From Burkholderia catarinensis (GTDB taxonomy: Bacteria; Pseudomonadota; Gammaproteobacteria; Burkholderiales; Burkholderiaceae): DNA of 64,000 nucleotides. Below the pieces are notes generated by a model. The model was not told the origin of the DNA and made no database searches. It was given only the letters and a program-made list of their open reading frames with translations. The position numbers were made by a program, and so were the translations under genes. Position 1 is the stretch's first letter. Each line of letters opens with the position of its first letter. Positions 52,093 through 60,915 of the stretch are shown here, piece by piece. Location of the stretch: assembly GCF_001883705.2 (NCBI RefSeq), contig NZ_MDEQ02000006.1, positions 124,001 through 188,000 on the forward strand. The letters run 5' to 3'.

Positions 52093-53145
52093 TTACCGGG
52101 TGAGCTTCGCGAGGATCTCGGCCTTCGCGCGCGAATATTCGTCTTCGGTCACGAGGCCCTTGTCGAACAACGCCTTCAACTGTTCGAGCCGCTGCACGTA
52201 ATCGGTGCCGTCGGCCGGTGCGGCCGGCTGCGCGGCGGCCACCGGCGCCGCGACGGGCGCGGGCGGTGCAGGCTGCGCCGGTTGAGCGGCACCCGCGATC
52301 TGGCCGGCCATCGCCTGCCCGATCACTGCGCCCGCGGCGAGCCCCGCGCCGACGCCCGCGATGCCGCCCGGGTTCTGCGCGGCGAGCGGAATCGCCTGCG
52401 CGGTCTGGTACTGCGTGGCCCGCGCGAGATCGCCGGCCATCCCCGCGCCGATCCGCAGGTCGAGCGCCTTCTGCAGCTCCGCCGGCAGCGACACGCTCTC
52501 GACCGCGAATGCGTCGAGCGCGAGGCCGTAGCGCGTGAACACCGGCGCAAGCGCCTCGGCGATGCGCTGCGACAGCAGCGACTGGTTCGCGGCCATGTCG
52601 ACGAACGGCACGTCGGCCGAGCCGAACGTCGTGCTCATCGCGGTCACGACCAGGTTGCGCAGTTGCTGTTCGAGATCGTCGACCGTGTACTGCGCGCGCG
52701 TGCCGCTGACCTCGCGATGGAACGCGGCCGCGTCGACGATCCGGTACGAGTAGATGCCGAACGCGCGCACCTGCACGAAGCCGAATTCGCGATCGCGGAT
52801 CGTCACCGGCTGCGCGGTGCCCCAGCGCCGGCCGAGCTGCAGCCGCGTGCTGAAGAAGTAGACGTCCGACTTGAAAGGCGACTGAAAGAATTTGTCCCAG
52901 TTCTTCAGGTACGTGAGCACCGGCAGCGTGTTCGTTTCCAGCGTGTACAGCCCCGGCTGGAAAACGTCGGCGATCTTGCCTTCGTTGACGAAGATCGCGA
53001 CCTGCGTTTCGCGCACGGTCAGCTTGCCGCCGTACTGGATTTCCTGATCCTCCATCGGATAGCGCCAGGCCAGCACGCCGTCGGTGTCTTCCGTCCATTG
53101 CAGGACATCGATGAACTGCTTGCGGATAAACGATCCCAGACTCAT
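52093..53145 (-). CDS. SPFH-domain protein with C-terminal SHOCT-like motif
   Basis: 350 aa. The N-terminal half (about 20-250) is an SPFH/band-7 domain of the virion-core/YdjI type (DTDGVLAWRYPMEDQEIQYG, NEGKIADVFQPGLYTLETNT, VESVSLPAELQKALDLRIGA). Then comes an Ala/Pro-rich hydrophobic linker (265-315) and a SHOCT-type end (QLKALFDKGLVTEDEYSRAK, residues about 323-342). SPFH proteins scaffold membrane microdomains. In the same transcript as DUF350 and DUF4178. Confidence 0.88.
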   Translation of the reverse strand: MSLGSFIRKQFIDVLQWTEDTDGVLAWRYPMEDQEIQYGGKLTVRETQVAIFVNEGKIADVFQPGLYTLETNTLPVLTYLKNWDKFFQSPFKSDVYFFSTRLQLGRRWGTAQPVTIRDREFGFVQVRAFGIYSYRIVDAAAFHREVSGTRAQYTVDDLEQQLRNLVVTAMSTTFGSADVPFVDMAANQSLLSQRIAEALAPVFTRYGLALDAFAVESVSLPAELQKALDLRIGAGMAGDLARATQYQTAQAIPLAAQNPGGIAGVGAGLAAGAVIGQAMAGQIAGAAQPAQPAPPAPVAAPVAAAQPAAPADGTDYVQRLEQLKALFDKGLVTEDEYSRAKAEILAKLTR

Positions 53146-53172
53146 GTCGGTCTCCTCGAAACGCGTGGCGCG

Positions 53173-53559
53173 TCAGGTCAGGCAGGCGGCATTGATGATG
53201 CCGACGACGAGCGACGCGGTGCCCATCAGTCCGCCCATCGCGACGTTGCGATCCTCGATCGCATGATTCATGCCGGGCATCAGGCGCGTCAGCGCCGCAT
53301 AGGTGATCAGTTGCACGATCATCGCGCCGACGGCCCAGGCCACGACTTCGCCGAGCGTCGAGTTGTGCGCGATGCTGGACGCGAGCGTCAGGCAGAAACC
53401 GATCAGCGCGCCGCCGAACGACAGCGTCGCGGCCGCGTTGCCGTCGCGGATCAGCGCCAGTTCGTCGAACGGGGTGACCTTCAGGTACACTGCCGCGAAC
53501 ACAAGAAGCAGCACGAACGCCGACAGTAAATGAACCGCATAAAGATAGGCACTATTCAT
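53173..53559 (-). CDS. DUF350 membrane protein (YjfL family)
   Basis: 128 aa with four hydrophobic helices (about 5-25, 40-62, 72-95, 105-126). Pattern of DUF350/YjfL: helix 2 FGGALIGFCLTLASSIAHNS, then GEVVAWAVGAMIVQLITYAA, and GLMGTASLVVGIINAACLT at the end. Inner-membrane protein of unknown function that recurs with SpeD, spermidine-synthase-like, DUF4178 and ATP-grasp genes. First gene of the minus-strand operon. ATG at 53559. Confidence 0.88.
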   Translation of the reverse strand: MNSAYLYAVHLLSAFVLLLVFAAVYLKVTPFDELALIRDGNAAATLSFGGALIGFCLTLASSIAHNSTLGEVVAWAVGAMIVQLITYAALTRLMPGMNHAIEDRNVAMGGLMGTASLVVGIINAACLT

Positions 53560-53601
53560 TCTTTTCCTCGGATTTTGTGCTCGGTTCGCCGCCCCGCCGC
53601 C

Positions 53602-53624
53602 GGTTGGCCCACGACTGGCCAACC
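53602..53624. promoter_or_regulatory. Palindrome between the divergent polyamine/membrane operons
   Basis: GGTTGGCC (53602-53609), 7 bp, GGCCAACC (53617-53624): a perfect dyad in the middle of the 121-bp divergent spacer, well placed as an operator for both directions. A TATATC at 53643-53648 may be the plus-strand -10. Confidence 0.55.
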
Positions 53625-53680
53625 CACGAAAATCCGCGCCAGTATATCCACATTGCCGACCGCTGCACAACGGATGCGCC

Positions 53681-55195
53681 ATGCTGCATAAGCGTGCGCT
53701 CGTCCTGTCGATCCTCGTGCTCGCGTCGTGCGGGCTCGGCTACGAACTGATCAGCAGCGCGCTGTCGAGCTACCTGCTCGGCGATTCGATCCTGCAGTTT
53801 TCATCGGTGATCGGCTGCTACCTGTTCGCGATGGGGATCGGCTCGTGGCTCGCGAAGTTCGTCGAGGACGACGACGTGCTCGACCGCTTCGTCGACATCG
53901 AGCTGCTCGTCGGCCTGCTCGGCGGCATCTCGGCCGCACTGCTGTTCGCGGTGTTCGCATGGCTGGCCGCGCCGTTCCGCGCGGCGCTCTATGCGCTCGT
54001 GTTCGCGCTCGGCACGCTGATCGGGATGGAGATCCCGCTCGTCATGCGCGCGTTCCAGCAGCGGCGCCAGGCATTCCGCCATACCGTCAGCGAGGTGCTG
54101 ACCTTCGACTATCTCGGCTCGCTCGCCGTCTCGCTGATCTTCCCGCTCGTGCTCGCGCCGCGTCTCGGCCTGCTGCGCACCAGCTTCCTGTTCGGTCTCC
54201 TGAACGCCTTCGTCGCCCTGTGGACGACGCACCTGTTCCGCGACGAGATCCGCAACGTACGCGGCAAGCTGATGCGCGCGTCGCTCGTGATCGGGCTGCT
54301 CGTCGCCGGGTTCGCGCTGTCGGACCGCATCACGCACTGGGCCGAACACGGCGTCTACGGCGACGAAACGATCTATTCGGAAACGACGCCGTACCAGCGG
54401 ATCGTGCTCACGCAGTGGCACGACGACATGCGGCTGTACCTGAACGGCAACCTGCAGTTCTCGTCGCGCGACGAGCATCGCTATCACGAAGCGCTGATCC
54501 ATCCGACGATCGAGGCGCTGCCGTGGGCGAAGCGCGTGCTCGTGCTCGGCGGCGGCGACGGTCTCGCGGTGCGCGAACTGCTCAAGCACCGCAACCTCGA
54601 ACAGATCACGCTCGTCGATCTCGATCCCGCGATGACGAAGCTGTTCTCGACCTCCACGCCGCTCGTCAAGCTGAACCAGGGGTCGCTGCACGACCCGCGC
54701 GTGCGCGTGATCAACGACGACGCGGTGCGCTGGCTCGAATCGAACGCCGATGTGTACGACGCGATCGTCGTCGACTTCCCCGATCCGACCAACTTCGGGC
54801 TCGGCCGCCTGTACTCGGTGCCGGTGTTCCGGCTGCTCGCGCGCCACCTGTCGGAAAACGGCTACGCGGTGATCCAGTCGACGTCGCCGTATTTCGCGCC
54901 GCACGCCTACTGGACCATCATCGCGACGCTGCACGAAGCCGGGCTCAACACGTGGCCGTACCACTGCTACGTGCCGTCGTTCGGCGACTGGGGCTTCGTG
55001 ATCGCCGGCAAGCGCCGCGACTTCACCGTGCCGACGCACTACTCGGTGCCCACGCGCTGGCTCGATGCGCAGACGGCCGCCGAGATGTTCCACTTCCCGG
55101 CCGACATGCCGGCGCTGCCGATGTCGCCGAACGAACTCAACGACCAGCCGCTCGTGCGCCGCTTCGACGACGACTGGAAACACGTGCTGCGCTGA
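53681..55195 (+). CDS. Membrane-fused spermidine synthase-like aminopropyltransferase
   Basis: 504 aa. Residues 1-220 hold six or seven membrane helices; residues about 228-480 are a spermidine synthase domain with the AdoMet-site LVLGGGDGLAVREL (287-300), acidic LVDLDP (311-316), and DFPDPT (365-370) in place of the usual DSSDP, keeping both Asp. Unlike cytosolic SpeE it is an integral inner-membrane enzyme, so the acceptor is probably membrane-associated or exported. With speD nearby the aminopropyl donor is supplied in the same set. The stop overlaps the next gene start. Confidence 0.9.
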   Translation: MLHKRALVLSILVLASCGLGYELISSALSSYLLGDSILQFSSVIGCYLFAMGIGSWLAKFVEDDDVLDRFVDIELLVGLLGGISAALLFAVFAWLAAPFRAALYALVFALGTLIGMEIPLVMRAFQQRRQAFRHTVSEVLTFDYLGSLAVSLIFPLVLAPRLGLLRTSFLFGLLNAFVALWTTHLFRDEIRNVRGKLMRASLVIGLLVAGFALSDRITHWAEHGVYGDETIYSETTPYQRIVLTQWHDDMRLYLNGNLQFSSRDEHRYHEALIHPTIEALPWAKRVLVLGGGDGLAVRELLKHRNLEQITLVDLDPAMTKLFSTSTPLVKLNQGSLHDPRVRVINDDAVRWLESNADVYDAIVVDFPDPTNFGLGRLYSVPVFRLLARHLSENGYAVIQSTSPYFAPHAYWTIIATLHEAGLNTWPYHCYVPSFGDWGFVIAGKRRDFTVPTHYSVPTRWLDAQTAAEMFHFPADMPALPMSPNELNDQPLVRRFDDDWKHVLR

Positions 55196-56814
55196 TGGAC
55201 CGCCGCACGTTCCTCGTCGCGTCGGCGGCCGCGTCGCTCGCCGCGTGCGGCCGCACCGGCTGGATCGAGACGACGCCGCGTGTCGGCTACCCCGGCATGC
55301 GCGAAGGCCATGCGCTGCGCGACCACGCAACGCTGCCACCGCCTTCCGGCACGATCGAGACGGACGTCGCGATCCTCGGCGCGGGCGCGGCCGGGCTGTC
55401 GTGCGCATGGCAGCTCGCCCGCGCGGGCCACCGGCGCTTCACGGTGCTCGCGGGCCCCGAGTTCGGCGGCAATGCGGCCGGCGGCCGCTTCGGCGATCTC
55501 GGCTATCCGAAAGGCGCGCACTACCTGCCGCTGCCGTCGCTCGAATCCGCGCATCTGCGCGACATGCTCGCCGATCTCGGCGTGATCGAATCCGCCCCGT
55601 TCTCCGCGCGCCCCGTGTACGACGAGCGCGCGCTCGTCCATGCGCCCGACGAACGGCTCTTCATCGCCGGGCAGTGGCAGGACGGCATCGTGCCGACCGC
55701 CGGCCTCGGCGCCGGCGAGCTCGCGCAGCAGGCACGCTTCTTCGCGTACACGGACGGGCTGCGCACCGCACGCGGCGCCGACGACCGCAAGGTGTTCTGC
55801 ATCCCGATCGCCGAATCGTCGCGCGACCCGCGCTGGTGCGCACTGGACCAGCGCTCGTTCCGCCAGTGGCTGCTCGACGAGGGCTACACCGCGAAGGCGC
55901 TGCACTGGTACCTGAACTACTGCTGCCGCGACGACTACGGCGCGGGGTACGAGCATGTGTCCGCGTGGGCCGGCCTGCACTATTTCTCGTCGCGCGGCGG
56001 CCATGCGGGCGATGCAGGCGATGGCGCGGTGCTGACCTGGCCCGACGGGCTGCACACGATGGTGACGAAGCTGGGCGATTCGATCACCGCGCGCGCCGGC
56101 TCGAACGCGTGGTCGCGGGACGGCTTCGCGGTGCGCGCGACCGAACGCGCAGGCGGCGTCGACGTGCTGTGCGCGCGCATCGGCGTCGACGGCGCGCTGT
56201 CGACGTTCACGCTGAAGGCGCGGCGGGTCGTGTGCGCGATGCCGCTGTTCGTCGCGGCGCGCGTGTTTCCGCAGCTTTCCGCCTACGGCTTCGACCCCGC
56301 GCGCGACCTGCCGCCGCGCGCGCCGTGGCTCGTGTCCAACTTCCTGCTCGACGGCATGCCGGCCGAAGCAGCGGGCGTGCCGCTCGCGTGGGACAACGTC
56401 GTCTACGACGGCGCGGGCCTCGGCTATGTGGTGTCCACGCACCAGCTGATCCGGATGTCGCCGCCGACGCGCTCGGTGTTCTCCGCATACCAGGCGTTGA
56501 GCACGCACGCGCCGGACGACACGCGCCGCTGGCTCGCGCAGGCGCCGCCCGACGCATTGCGCGAACAGGCGGCGACCGACCTGCAGGCCGTGTACGGGCG
56601 CGAGCTGTGGAAACACGCGACGGCCCTCGAGATCACCGTGCGCGGCCATGCGATGGCGACACCCGACGTCGGTTTCCTGAGCCGGCCGGGGCTGCTCGCG
56701 CTGCGCGATGCCGACGGCCCCATCGTGTTCGCGCATGCCGACCTGTCCGGGCTGTCGCTGTTCGAGGAAGCGTCGTATTGGGGCATGCTCGCGGCCGGGC
56801 GCGTGCTGGCCTGA
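55195..56814 (+). CDS. Tat-exported lipoprotein, FAD-dependent amine oxidase-like
   Basis: 539 aa. The N-terminus DRRTFLVASAAASLAACG combines a twin-arginine motif (Arg3-Arg4) with a lipobox (LAAC, Cys18), so a folded flavoprotein is exported and lipid-anchored. The Rossmann motif DVAILGAGAAGLSCAWQL lies at about 57-74, and GRFGDLGYPKGAHYLP follows. The C-terminal FAD contact is near FAHADLSGLSLFEEA. The fold fits flavin amine oxidases. TGATG overlap with the synthase gene indicates coupling: the substrate is likely the aminopropylated product. Confidence 0.85.
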   Translation: MDRRTFLVASAAASLAACGRTGWIETTPRVGYPGMREGHALRDHATLPPPSGTIETDVAILGAGAAGLSCAWQLARAGHRRFTVLAGPEFGGNAAGGRFGDLGYPKGAHYLPLPSLESAHLRDMLADLGVIESAPFSARPVYDERALVHAPDERLFIAGQWQDGIVPTAGLGAGELAQQARFFAYTDGLRTARGADDRKVFCIPIAESSRDPRWCALDQRSFRQWLLDEGYTAKALHWYLNYCCRDDYGAGYEHVSAWAGLHYFSSRGGHAGDAGDGAVLTWPDGLHTMVTKLGDSITARAGSNAWSRDGFAVRATERAGGVDVLCARIGVDGALSTFTLKARRVVCAMPLFVAARVFPQLSAYGFDPARDLPPRAPWLVSNFLLDGMPAEAAGVPLAWDNVVYDGAGLGYVVSTHQLIRMSPPTRSVFSAYQALSTHAPDDTRRWLAQAPPDALREQAATDLQAVYGRELWKHATALEITVRGHAMATPDVGFLSRPGLLALRDADGPIVFAHADLSGLSLFEEASYWGMLAAGRVLA

Positions 56815-56830
56815 CGGTCATCGTTCGTCA

Positions 56831-56858
56831 TTGCGGCGCCGCCGCCAACCGCTATAAT
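56831..56858 (+). promoter_or_regulatory. Sigma70-type promoter for the amidase gene
   Basis: TTGCGG (56831-56836) and a perfect TATAAT (56853-56858), 16 bp apart, directly after the oxidase gene. Confidence 0.6.
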
Positions 56859-56938
56859 CGCGCGACATTCCGACTGCATTGAGCAGGCCGACGGTGCCGT
56901 GCCGTTCGACGCGCCGCATGCCCTCCTCGACAACAACA

Positions 56939-57703
56939 ATGACGAACCGAACCCTCCGACGCCTTCGCCCGTTCGTGCGCGCCGCCGCGCGCGTGCTCGC
57001 CTGCGCCCCGCTGCTCGGCGCGCCGCCGGCGCTGCATGCGGCCGACACCGCGGGCGCCACCGGCACCGAGCCCGCATCCGGGCGCTACATCGTCATCGAC
57101 ACCGGCCATACGCCGGCGCATCCGGGCTCCACCGGCGCGAGCGGCCGCGTCGAATACCTGTACAACCTCGACCTGTCCGGCGCAGTCGCCGCAAGGCTCG
57201 CCGAACATGGCGACCGCGTGCTGCGCACGTCGGCCGACGGCCGCGAGATCGCGCTCGACCAGCGTTCGACGCAGGCGCCCGACGCCAACCTGTTCGTGTC
57301 GATCCATCACGACTCGATGCAGCAGCAGTTCATCGACGCGGGCCGGCAGCGCGAATTCCGCGGCTTCTCGGTGTTCGTGTCGGAGCGCAATCCGCACTAT
57401 GCGGAAAGCCTGCGTTGCGCGAAGGCGATCGCCGAGCGGCTGGTCGCGGCCGGCGAGCGGCCGTCGCTTTATCACGCGCAGCCGATCCGCGGCGAGAACC
57501 GCCCGCTGATCGACCCGCAACTCGGCATCCACCGCTTCGACGATCTCGTCGTGCTGCGCACCGCGCCGGTGCCGGCCGTGCTGGTCGAAGCCGGCGTGAT
57601 CGTCAATCCGGACGAGGAAGCGCGGCTCGCGCGGCGCGAGACGATCCAGCGCCTGTCCGCTGCGATCGCGGGCGGGATCGACGCATGCACGGCCCCGAAA
57701 TGA
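56939..57703 (+). CDS. N-acetylmuramoyl-L-alanine amidase (Amidase_3 family)
   Basis: 254 aa. Signal peptide (about 1-34, RAAARVLACAPLLGAPPALH), then the AmiC-type catalytic domain: zinc His in DTGHTPAHPG, Glu in GRVEYLYNLDL, His in SIHHDSM, and catalytic Glu in VEAGVIVNPDEEARL. It cleaves the amide between MurNAc and the peptide stem in the periplasm. Start choice is uncertain: ATGs at 56918 and 56939 and a TTG at 56879 are possible and none has a good ribosome site; 56939 gives the best signal peptide. Confidence 0.9.
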   Translation: MTNRTLRRLRPFVRAAARVLACAPLLGAPPALHAADTAGATGTEPASGRYIVIDTGHTPAHPGSTGASGRVEYLYNLDLSGAVAARLAEHGDRVLRTSADGREIALDQRSTQAPDANLFVSIHHDSMQQQFIDAGRQREFRGFSVFVSERNPHYAESLRCAKAIAERLVAAGERPSLYHAQPIRGENRPLIDPQLGIHRFDDLVVLRTAPVPAVLVEAGVIVNPDEEARLARRETIQRLSAAIAGGIDACTAPK

Positions 57704-57756
57704 AGGACGGCATCGCCGTCGGGCTCAACGGTTTTCACCCAGTCAGGAGCATCACG

Positions 57757-58146
57757 ATGAAAAAGAAGAATCTGTTCGCATCCTGCGCGCTGCTCGCGCT
57801 CGCCGTTCCGTTCGCCGCGCACGCGGCAGGCTGTGCGAAGCCGCACAGCGCGTTCGACCAGGTGTATTGCAGCAGCACGCAGTTCTCGCAGACCGACCGC
57901 GAACTCAACGACGAGTACGGCCGCCTGCGCAAGCAACTGAGCGGCGACCAGCAGGCGACGCTGAAGGCCGGCCAGCTCGCCTGGCTGAAACAGCGCGACG
58001 GTCAGTGCAGCGAAACCCGCAACAACGGCTACCTCGTGGATCTGCAGTGCGCGACCGACATGACGCAGTCGCGGCTGTCGTTCCTGCGCGAGCGTGAACG
58101 CGAGTGTACGAGCACGGGGTGCGTGGCGTCGAAGCTCGGCGAGTAA
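57757..58146 (+). CDS. LprI-like (DUF1311) small exported protein
   Basis: 129 aa. CAGGAG 8 nt before the ATG. Signal peptide (1-22, ending FAAHAAG) and one LprI/DUF1311 domain (CAKPHSAFDQVYCSSTQFSQ, LSGDQQATLKAGQLAWLKQR) with the expected Cys pairs. Such proteins resemble a lysozyme inhibitor domain. It follows the amidase by 53 bp, so the two may be one cell-wall-related unit. Confidence 0.85.
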   Translation: MKKKNLFASCALLALAVPFAAHAAGCAKPHSAFDQVYCSSTQFSQTDRELNDEYGRLRKQLSGDQQATLKAGQLAWLKQRDGQCSETRNNGYLVDLQCATDMTQSRLSFLRERERECTSTGCVASKLGE

Positions 58147-58234
58147 GGGCTTCGCGAGTGCCGCGATGCGTTTCGCGTCGCGGCGCTTCGTGCACTCGCG
58201 ATCCACCCGCTTCGGCACCGCGAAAGGAACGGCG

Positions 58235-58813
58235 ATGCGACATGAATTTTCCGAAGTCCTCAACGATCTGGTCGACTACTTTCTCGTCGGCGATCTTCTG
58301 CTGCTGAAGCGCTACAAGGAACAGCACGCGCTGTCGGACAACGTCGCCTTGGAATTCACGACGAACGACAGCGGCGACAACGCCGTGCTGGAAGGTGTCG
58401 TCATTCCGCTGGCCGGCATCGTGAACCATCCGTACACGGTCATCTTCACGCTGGACGACGAAACACCCGAATTGCTGAAGACGGGAAGCCGCCTGCAGCA
58501 TCGGCGCGGCGGTTACGTGCTGCGCGTCGAACATCGTTCGATCATGCTCTACACGTGGCGCATACTCGAACGCTTCAACGACGAAACGGTGAACGCGCTG
58601 CTCGCGCGCTATAGCGAACCGGGCCAGCCCGCGATCGAAATCGAGAACGGCTGGTACGAGGTCGAAATCCTCGGCGGAGAAATCCCGCGCAACCGCTGGT
58701 TCGAACCCGCGTTCGAATTCGTGCTGAAGAAAACCGACGCACCCGGCGATGCATCGCAAGTGGATATCAGCTACAGCTTCGCGATCAACAGCCGTTCGGG
58801 TCCGGCGAATTAA
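58235..58813 (+). CDS. Conserved hypothetical protein (192 aa)
   Basis: ATG at 58235 with AAAGGAAC 7 nt upstream. Soluble, acidic, no signal or membrane segment. A helical N-terminus (EVLNDLVDYFLVGDLLLLKR) is followed by a beta-rich body (VIFTLDDETPELLKTGSRLQ, GWYEVEILGGEIPRNRW). I recognise no family. Neighbours do not suggest a role. Confidence 0.7.
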   Translation: MRHEFSEVLNDLVDYFLVGDLLLLKRYKEQHALSDNVALEFTTNDSGDNAVLEGVVIPLAGIVNHPYTVIFTLDDETPELLKTGSRLQHRRGGYVLRVEHRSIMLYTWRILERFNDETVNALLARYSEPGQPAIEIENGWYEVEILGGEIPRNRWFEPAFEFVLKKTDAPGDASQVDISYSFAINSRSGPAN

Positions 58814-58863
58814 ATCCCCCGCGCGACAACGCGACAAGCGACAACCGATCAGGCGGAGTACGC

Positions 58864-59391
58864 ATGGCACCGAATACGACGAAGCTCGACATCCGCCCTG
58901 CCACGTCTGCCGACGCCCCGGCCATCGCCGCTATCCACGTCGCATCGTGGCAGGCAACCTACCCGGGCATCATGCCGGCCCCGTTCCTCGCCGGCCTGTC
59001 GGTCGACAAGCGTACGGCCGCGTGGCGTTATGCGCTCGACGCCGGACGACCGCGCGTCGCGCTCGCCTTCACGGAAAGCGGGCCGGCGGGCTGGATCGCG
59101 TATGGTCCGACGCGCGACACCGACAAGGATCGCAGTTGGGGCGAAATCGAAGCGATCTACCTGCATCCGTCGCATTGCGGGCAAGGCATCGGTGCATTGC
59201 TGGTCGACCATGCATGTCGATCGCTGCATGACGCGGGCCATGCGTGGGTGTCGCTCTGGGTACTGACCAAGAACCGTCGAGCCAGGACGTTCTATGAACG
59301 CGAAGGCTTCGTCGCTGAAGACGACATCAAGACGTTCGAGATCGACGGTACGCCGATCGACGAAGTGCGCTACTGGCGCGCACTACCGTAG
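58864..59391 (+). CDS. GNAT-family N-acetyltransferase
   Basis: 175 aa. Start DIRPATSADAPAIAAIHVAS and SWQATYPGIMP are typical of a broad GNAT group; the acetyl-CoA motif is LHPSHCGQGIGALLVDHACR (about 100-119), and WVLTKNRRARTFYEREGF near the end contains the usual Tyr. GGAG 5 nt before the ATG. Substrate unknown. Confidence 0.92.
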   Translation: MAPNTTKLDIRPATSADAPAIAAIHVASWQATYPGIMPAPFLAGLSVDKRTAAWRYALDAGRPRVALAFTESGPAGWIAYGPTRDTDKDRSWGEIEAIYLHPSHCGQGIGALLVDHACRSLHDAGHAWVSLWVLTKNRRARTFYEREGFVAEDDIKTFEIDGTPIDEVRYWRALP

Positions 59392-59416
59392 TCCGCTTTA
59401 TCGACGCGCGTGACAA

Positions 59417-60763
59417 TCACAGAAACCACCGATACTCCCGCGCGCCGATTTCATTGCGGAAATCCAGCTCCTCCTGCCGCTTGTTCTCGCAATACACCAT
59501 CACGAACTCGCTGCCGAGCCCTTCGCGCACGGCCGCATGATCCTGCATCGCGGCAACGGACGACAACATCTCCTTCGGGAAATCGATCCCGCTGCCGCGA
59601 TCCTCGTTGAGCGGCGCGATCGGCTCGATCCTCGCATCGAGCCCGTGCTCCATTCCGGCGAGGATCGCCGCCAGCACCAGATACGGGTTCGCGTCGGCAC
59701 TCGCGAGCCGGTGCTCGATCCGCAGGTTGCCCGCATCCGACTCCGGAATCCGGATGCATGCATCGCGATCCTCGAAGCCCCAGCTCGCGCGGCTCGCCGC
59801 GTTCACCATCGACCCGTAGCGCCGGAACGCGTTGTGATTCGGCGCGAACACCGGCATGCAATGCGGCAGCAGCGCGAGACATCCGGCCACCGCGTGTCGC
59901 AGCGGCCGCTGTCCGTCAGCCGCGAGCAGGTTGCGCCCCGCATCGTCGTACAGGCTCACGTGCACGTGCATTCCGCTGCCCGGCGCATGCAGGTAAGGCT
60001 TGCCCATGAAGCTCGCGCGATAGCCGTGCTGCAACGCGACGCCGCGCGTGCTGCGGCAGAACAGCGCCGACCAGTCGGCCGCGCGCAACGCGTCGTCGGT
60101 GTGGCCGAAATTGATCTCGAACTGGCCGGGCCCGAGCTCGGCCGTGATCACCGTCGCATCGACGCCCTGCTCGCACGCGGCCTCGACCATCTCGTGCAGC
60201 ACGTCGGAAAAGCGCGACAGGCGCTCGATATGCATGTTCGGCTGGTCGTCGCGGTCGTCGCTCAGGCGGTCGCGCGGATACTGCGGCATCCCGTCCGCAA
60301 GTTGCGCGGCAAACAGGTAGAACTCGAGCTCGAACGCGACGACCGGCCGGATGCCGCGCGCCGCGAAGCGCCGCAGCACGTGCGCGAGCACCTCGCGCGG
60401 CTCGAACTCGATCGGCGCATCGGTGCCGTCGGAGCTGATCAGCATCTGCGCGAGTGGCTGGCGCTCCCAGCGCACCGGCTTCAGCGTACCGGGGATCAAC
60501 CGGCGCGGCGCGTCGGGGTCGCCGTCGTTGAAGCAGTAGTCGCCGATCTTGTAGAGGCCACCCTGCGTGCCGAGCAGCACGCAATTCTGCGGCAGCTTCA
60601 GCAGCGAGCCCGACGCGACCTTCTCGAGCGCATCGATCGGGTAGCGCTTGCCGTAGAAGTGCCCGGGAAGGTCGAGGCAGATCAGGTCGACATAACGAAT
60701 CTCGGGGTGCGCCTGCCGGAATGCGCGGACTTCACCGACCAGCGCGGGAACGACGTCAGCCAT
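59417..60763 (-). CDS. puuA: Glutamine synthetase-like gamma-glutamylpolyamine synthetase (PuuA family)
   Basis: 448 aa, GS fold. It joins glutamate to putrescine or a similar polyamine with ATP at the start of the Puu pathway. Seen: N-terminal beta-Grasp part (RYVDLICLDLPGHFYGKRYP), the metal-site ELEFYLF, ITAELGPGQFEINF, GSGMHVHVSLYD and the FAPNHNAFRRYG-NAASRASWGFED region; it lacks the adenylylated Tyr loop of GlnA. Next to an XRE-cupin regulator and a PuuB-like oxidase, as in other proteobacterial puu clusters. Specificity towards a particular amine is not visible. Confidence 0.92.
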   Translation of the reverse strand: MADVVPALVGEVRAFRQAHPEIRYVDLICLDLPGHFYGKRYPIDALEKVASGSLLKLPQNCVLLGTQGGLYKIGDYCFNDGDPDAPRRLIPGTLKPVRWERQPLAQMLISSDGTDAPIEFEPREVLAHVLRRFAARGIRPVVAFELEFYLFAAQLADGMPQYPRDRLSDDRDDQPNMHIERLSRFSDVLHEMVEAACEQGVDATVITAELGPGQFEINFGHTDDALRAADWSALFCRSTRGVALQHGYRASFMGKPYLHAPGSGMHVHVSLYDDAGRNLLAADGQRPLRHAVAGCLALLPHCMPVFAPNHNAFRRYGSMVNAASRASWGFEDRDACIRIPESDAGNLRIEHRLASADANPYLVLAAILAGMEHGLDARIEPIAPLNEDRGSGIDFPKEMLSSVAAMQDHAAVREGLGSEFVMVYCENKRQEELDFRNEIGAREYRWFL

Positions 60764-60915
60764 GTCTCATCCTTTCCATGTCTTGTATGGCGGTGCCGCA
60801 TCGCGGCGAACCGGATTCATGCGGCACACGAAACGACGCATGCCGCATTTAAATCAGTACTGCAAACATGCTGCGCGGCACGGCGGCCTGCCATGCCGAC
60901 CGCCCCGCCGACAAC

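Noticed and set aside
50743..53529. 928-codon plus-strand frame opposite DUF4178, SPFH and DUF350
   Set aside because: Low-complexity Arg/His-rich shadow; the minus-strand genes have clear families and overlapping starts and stops.
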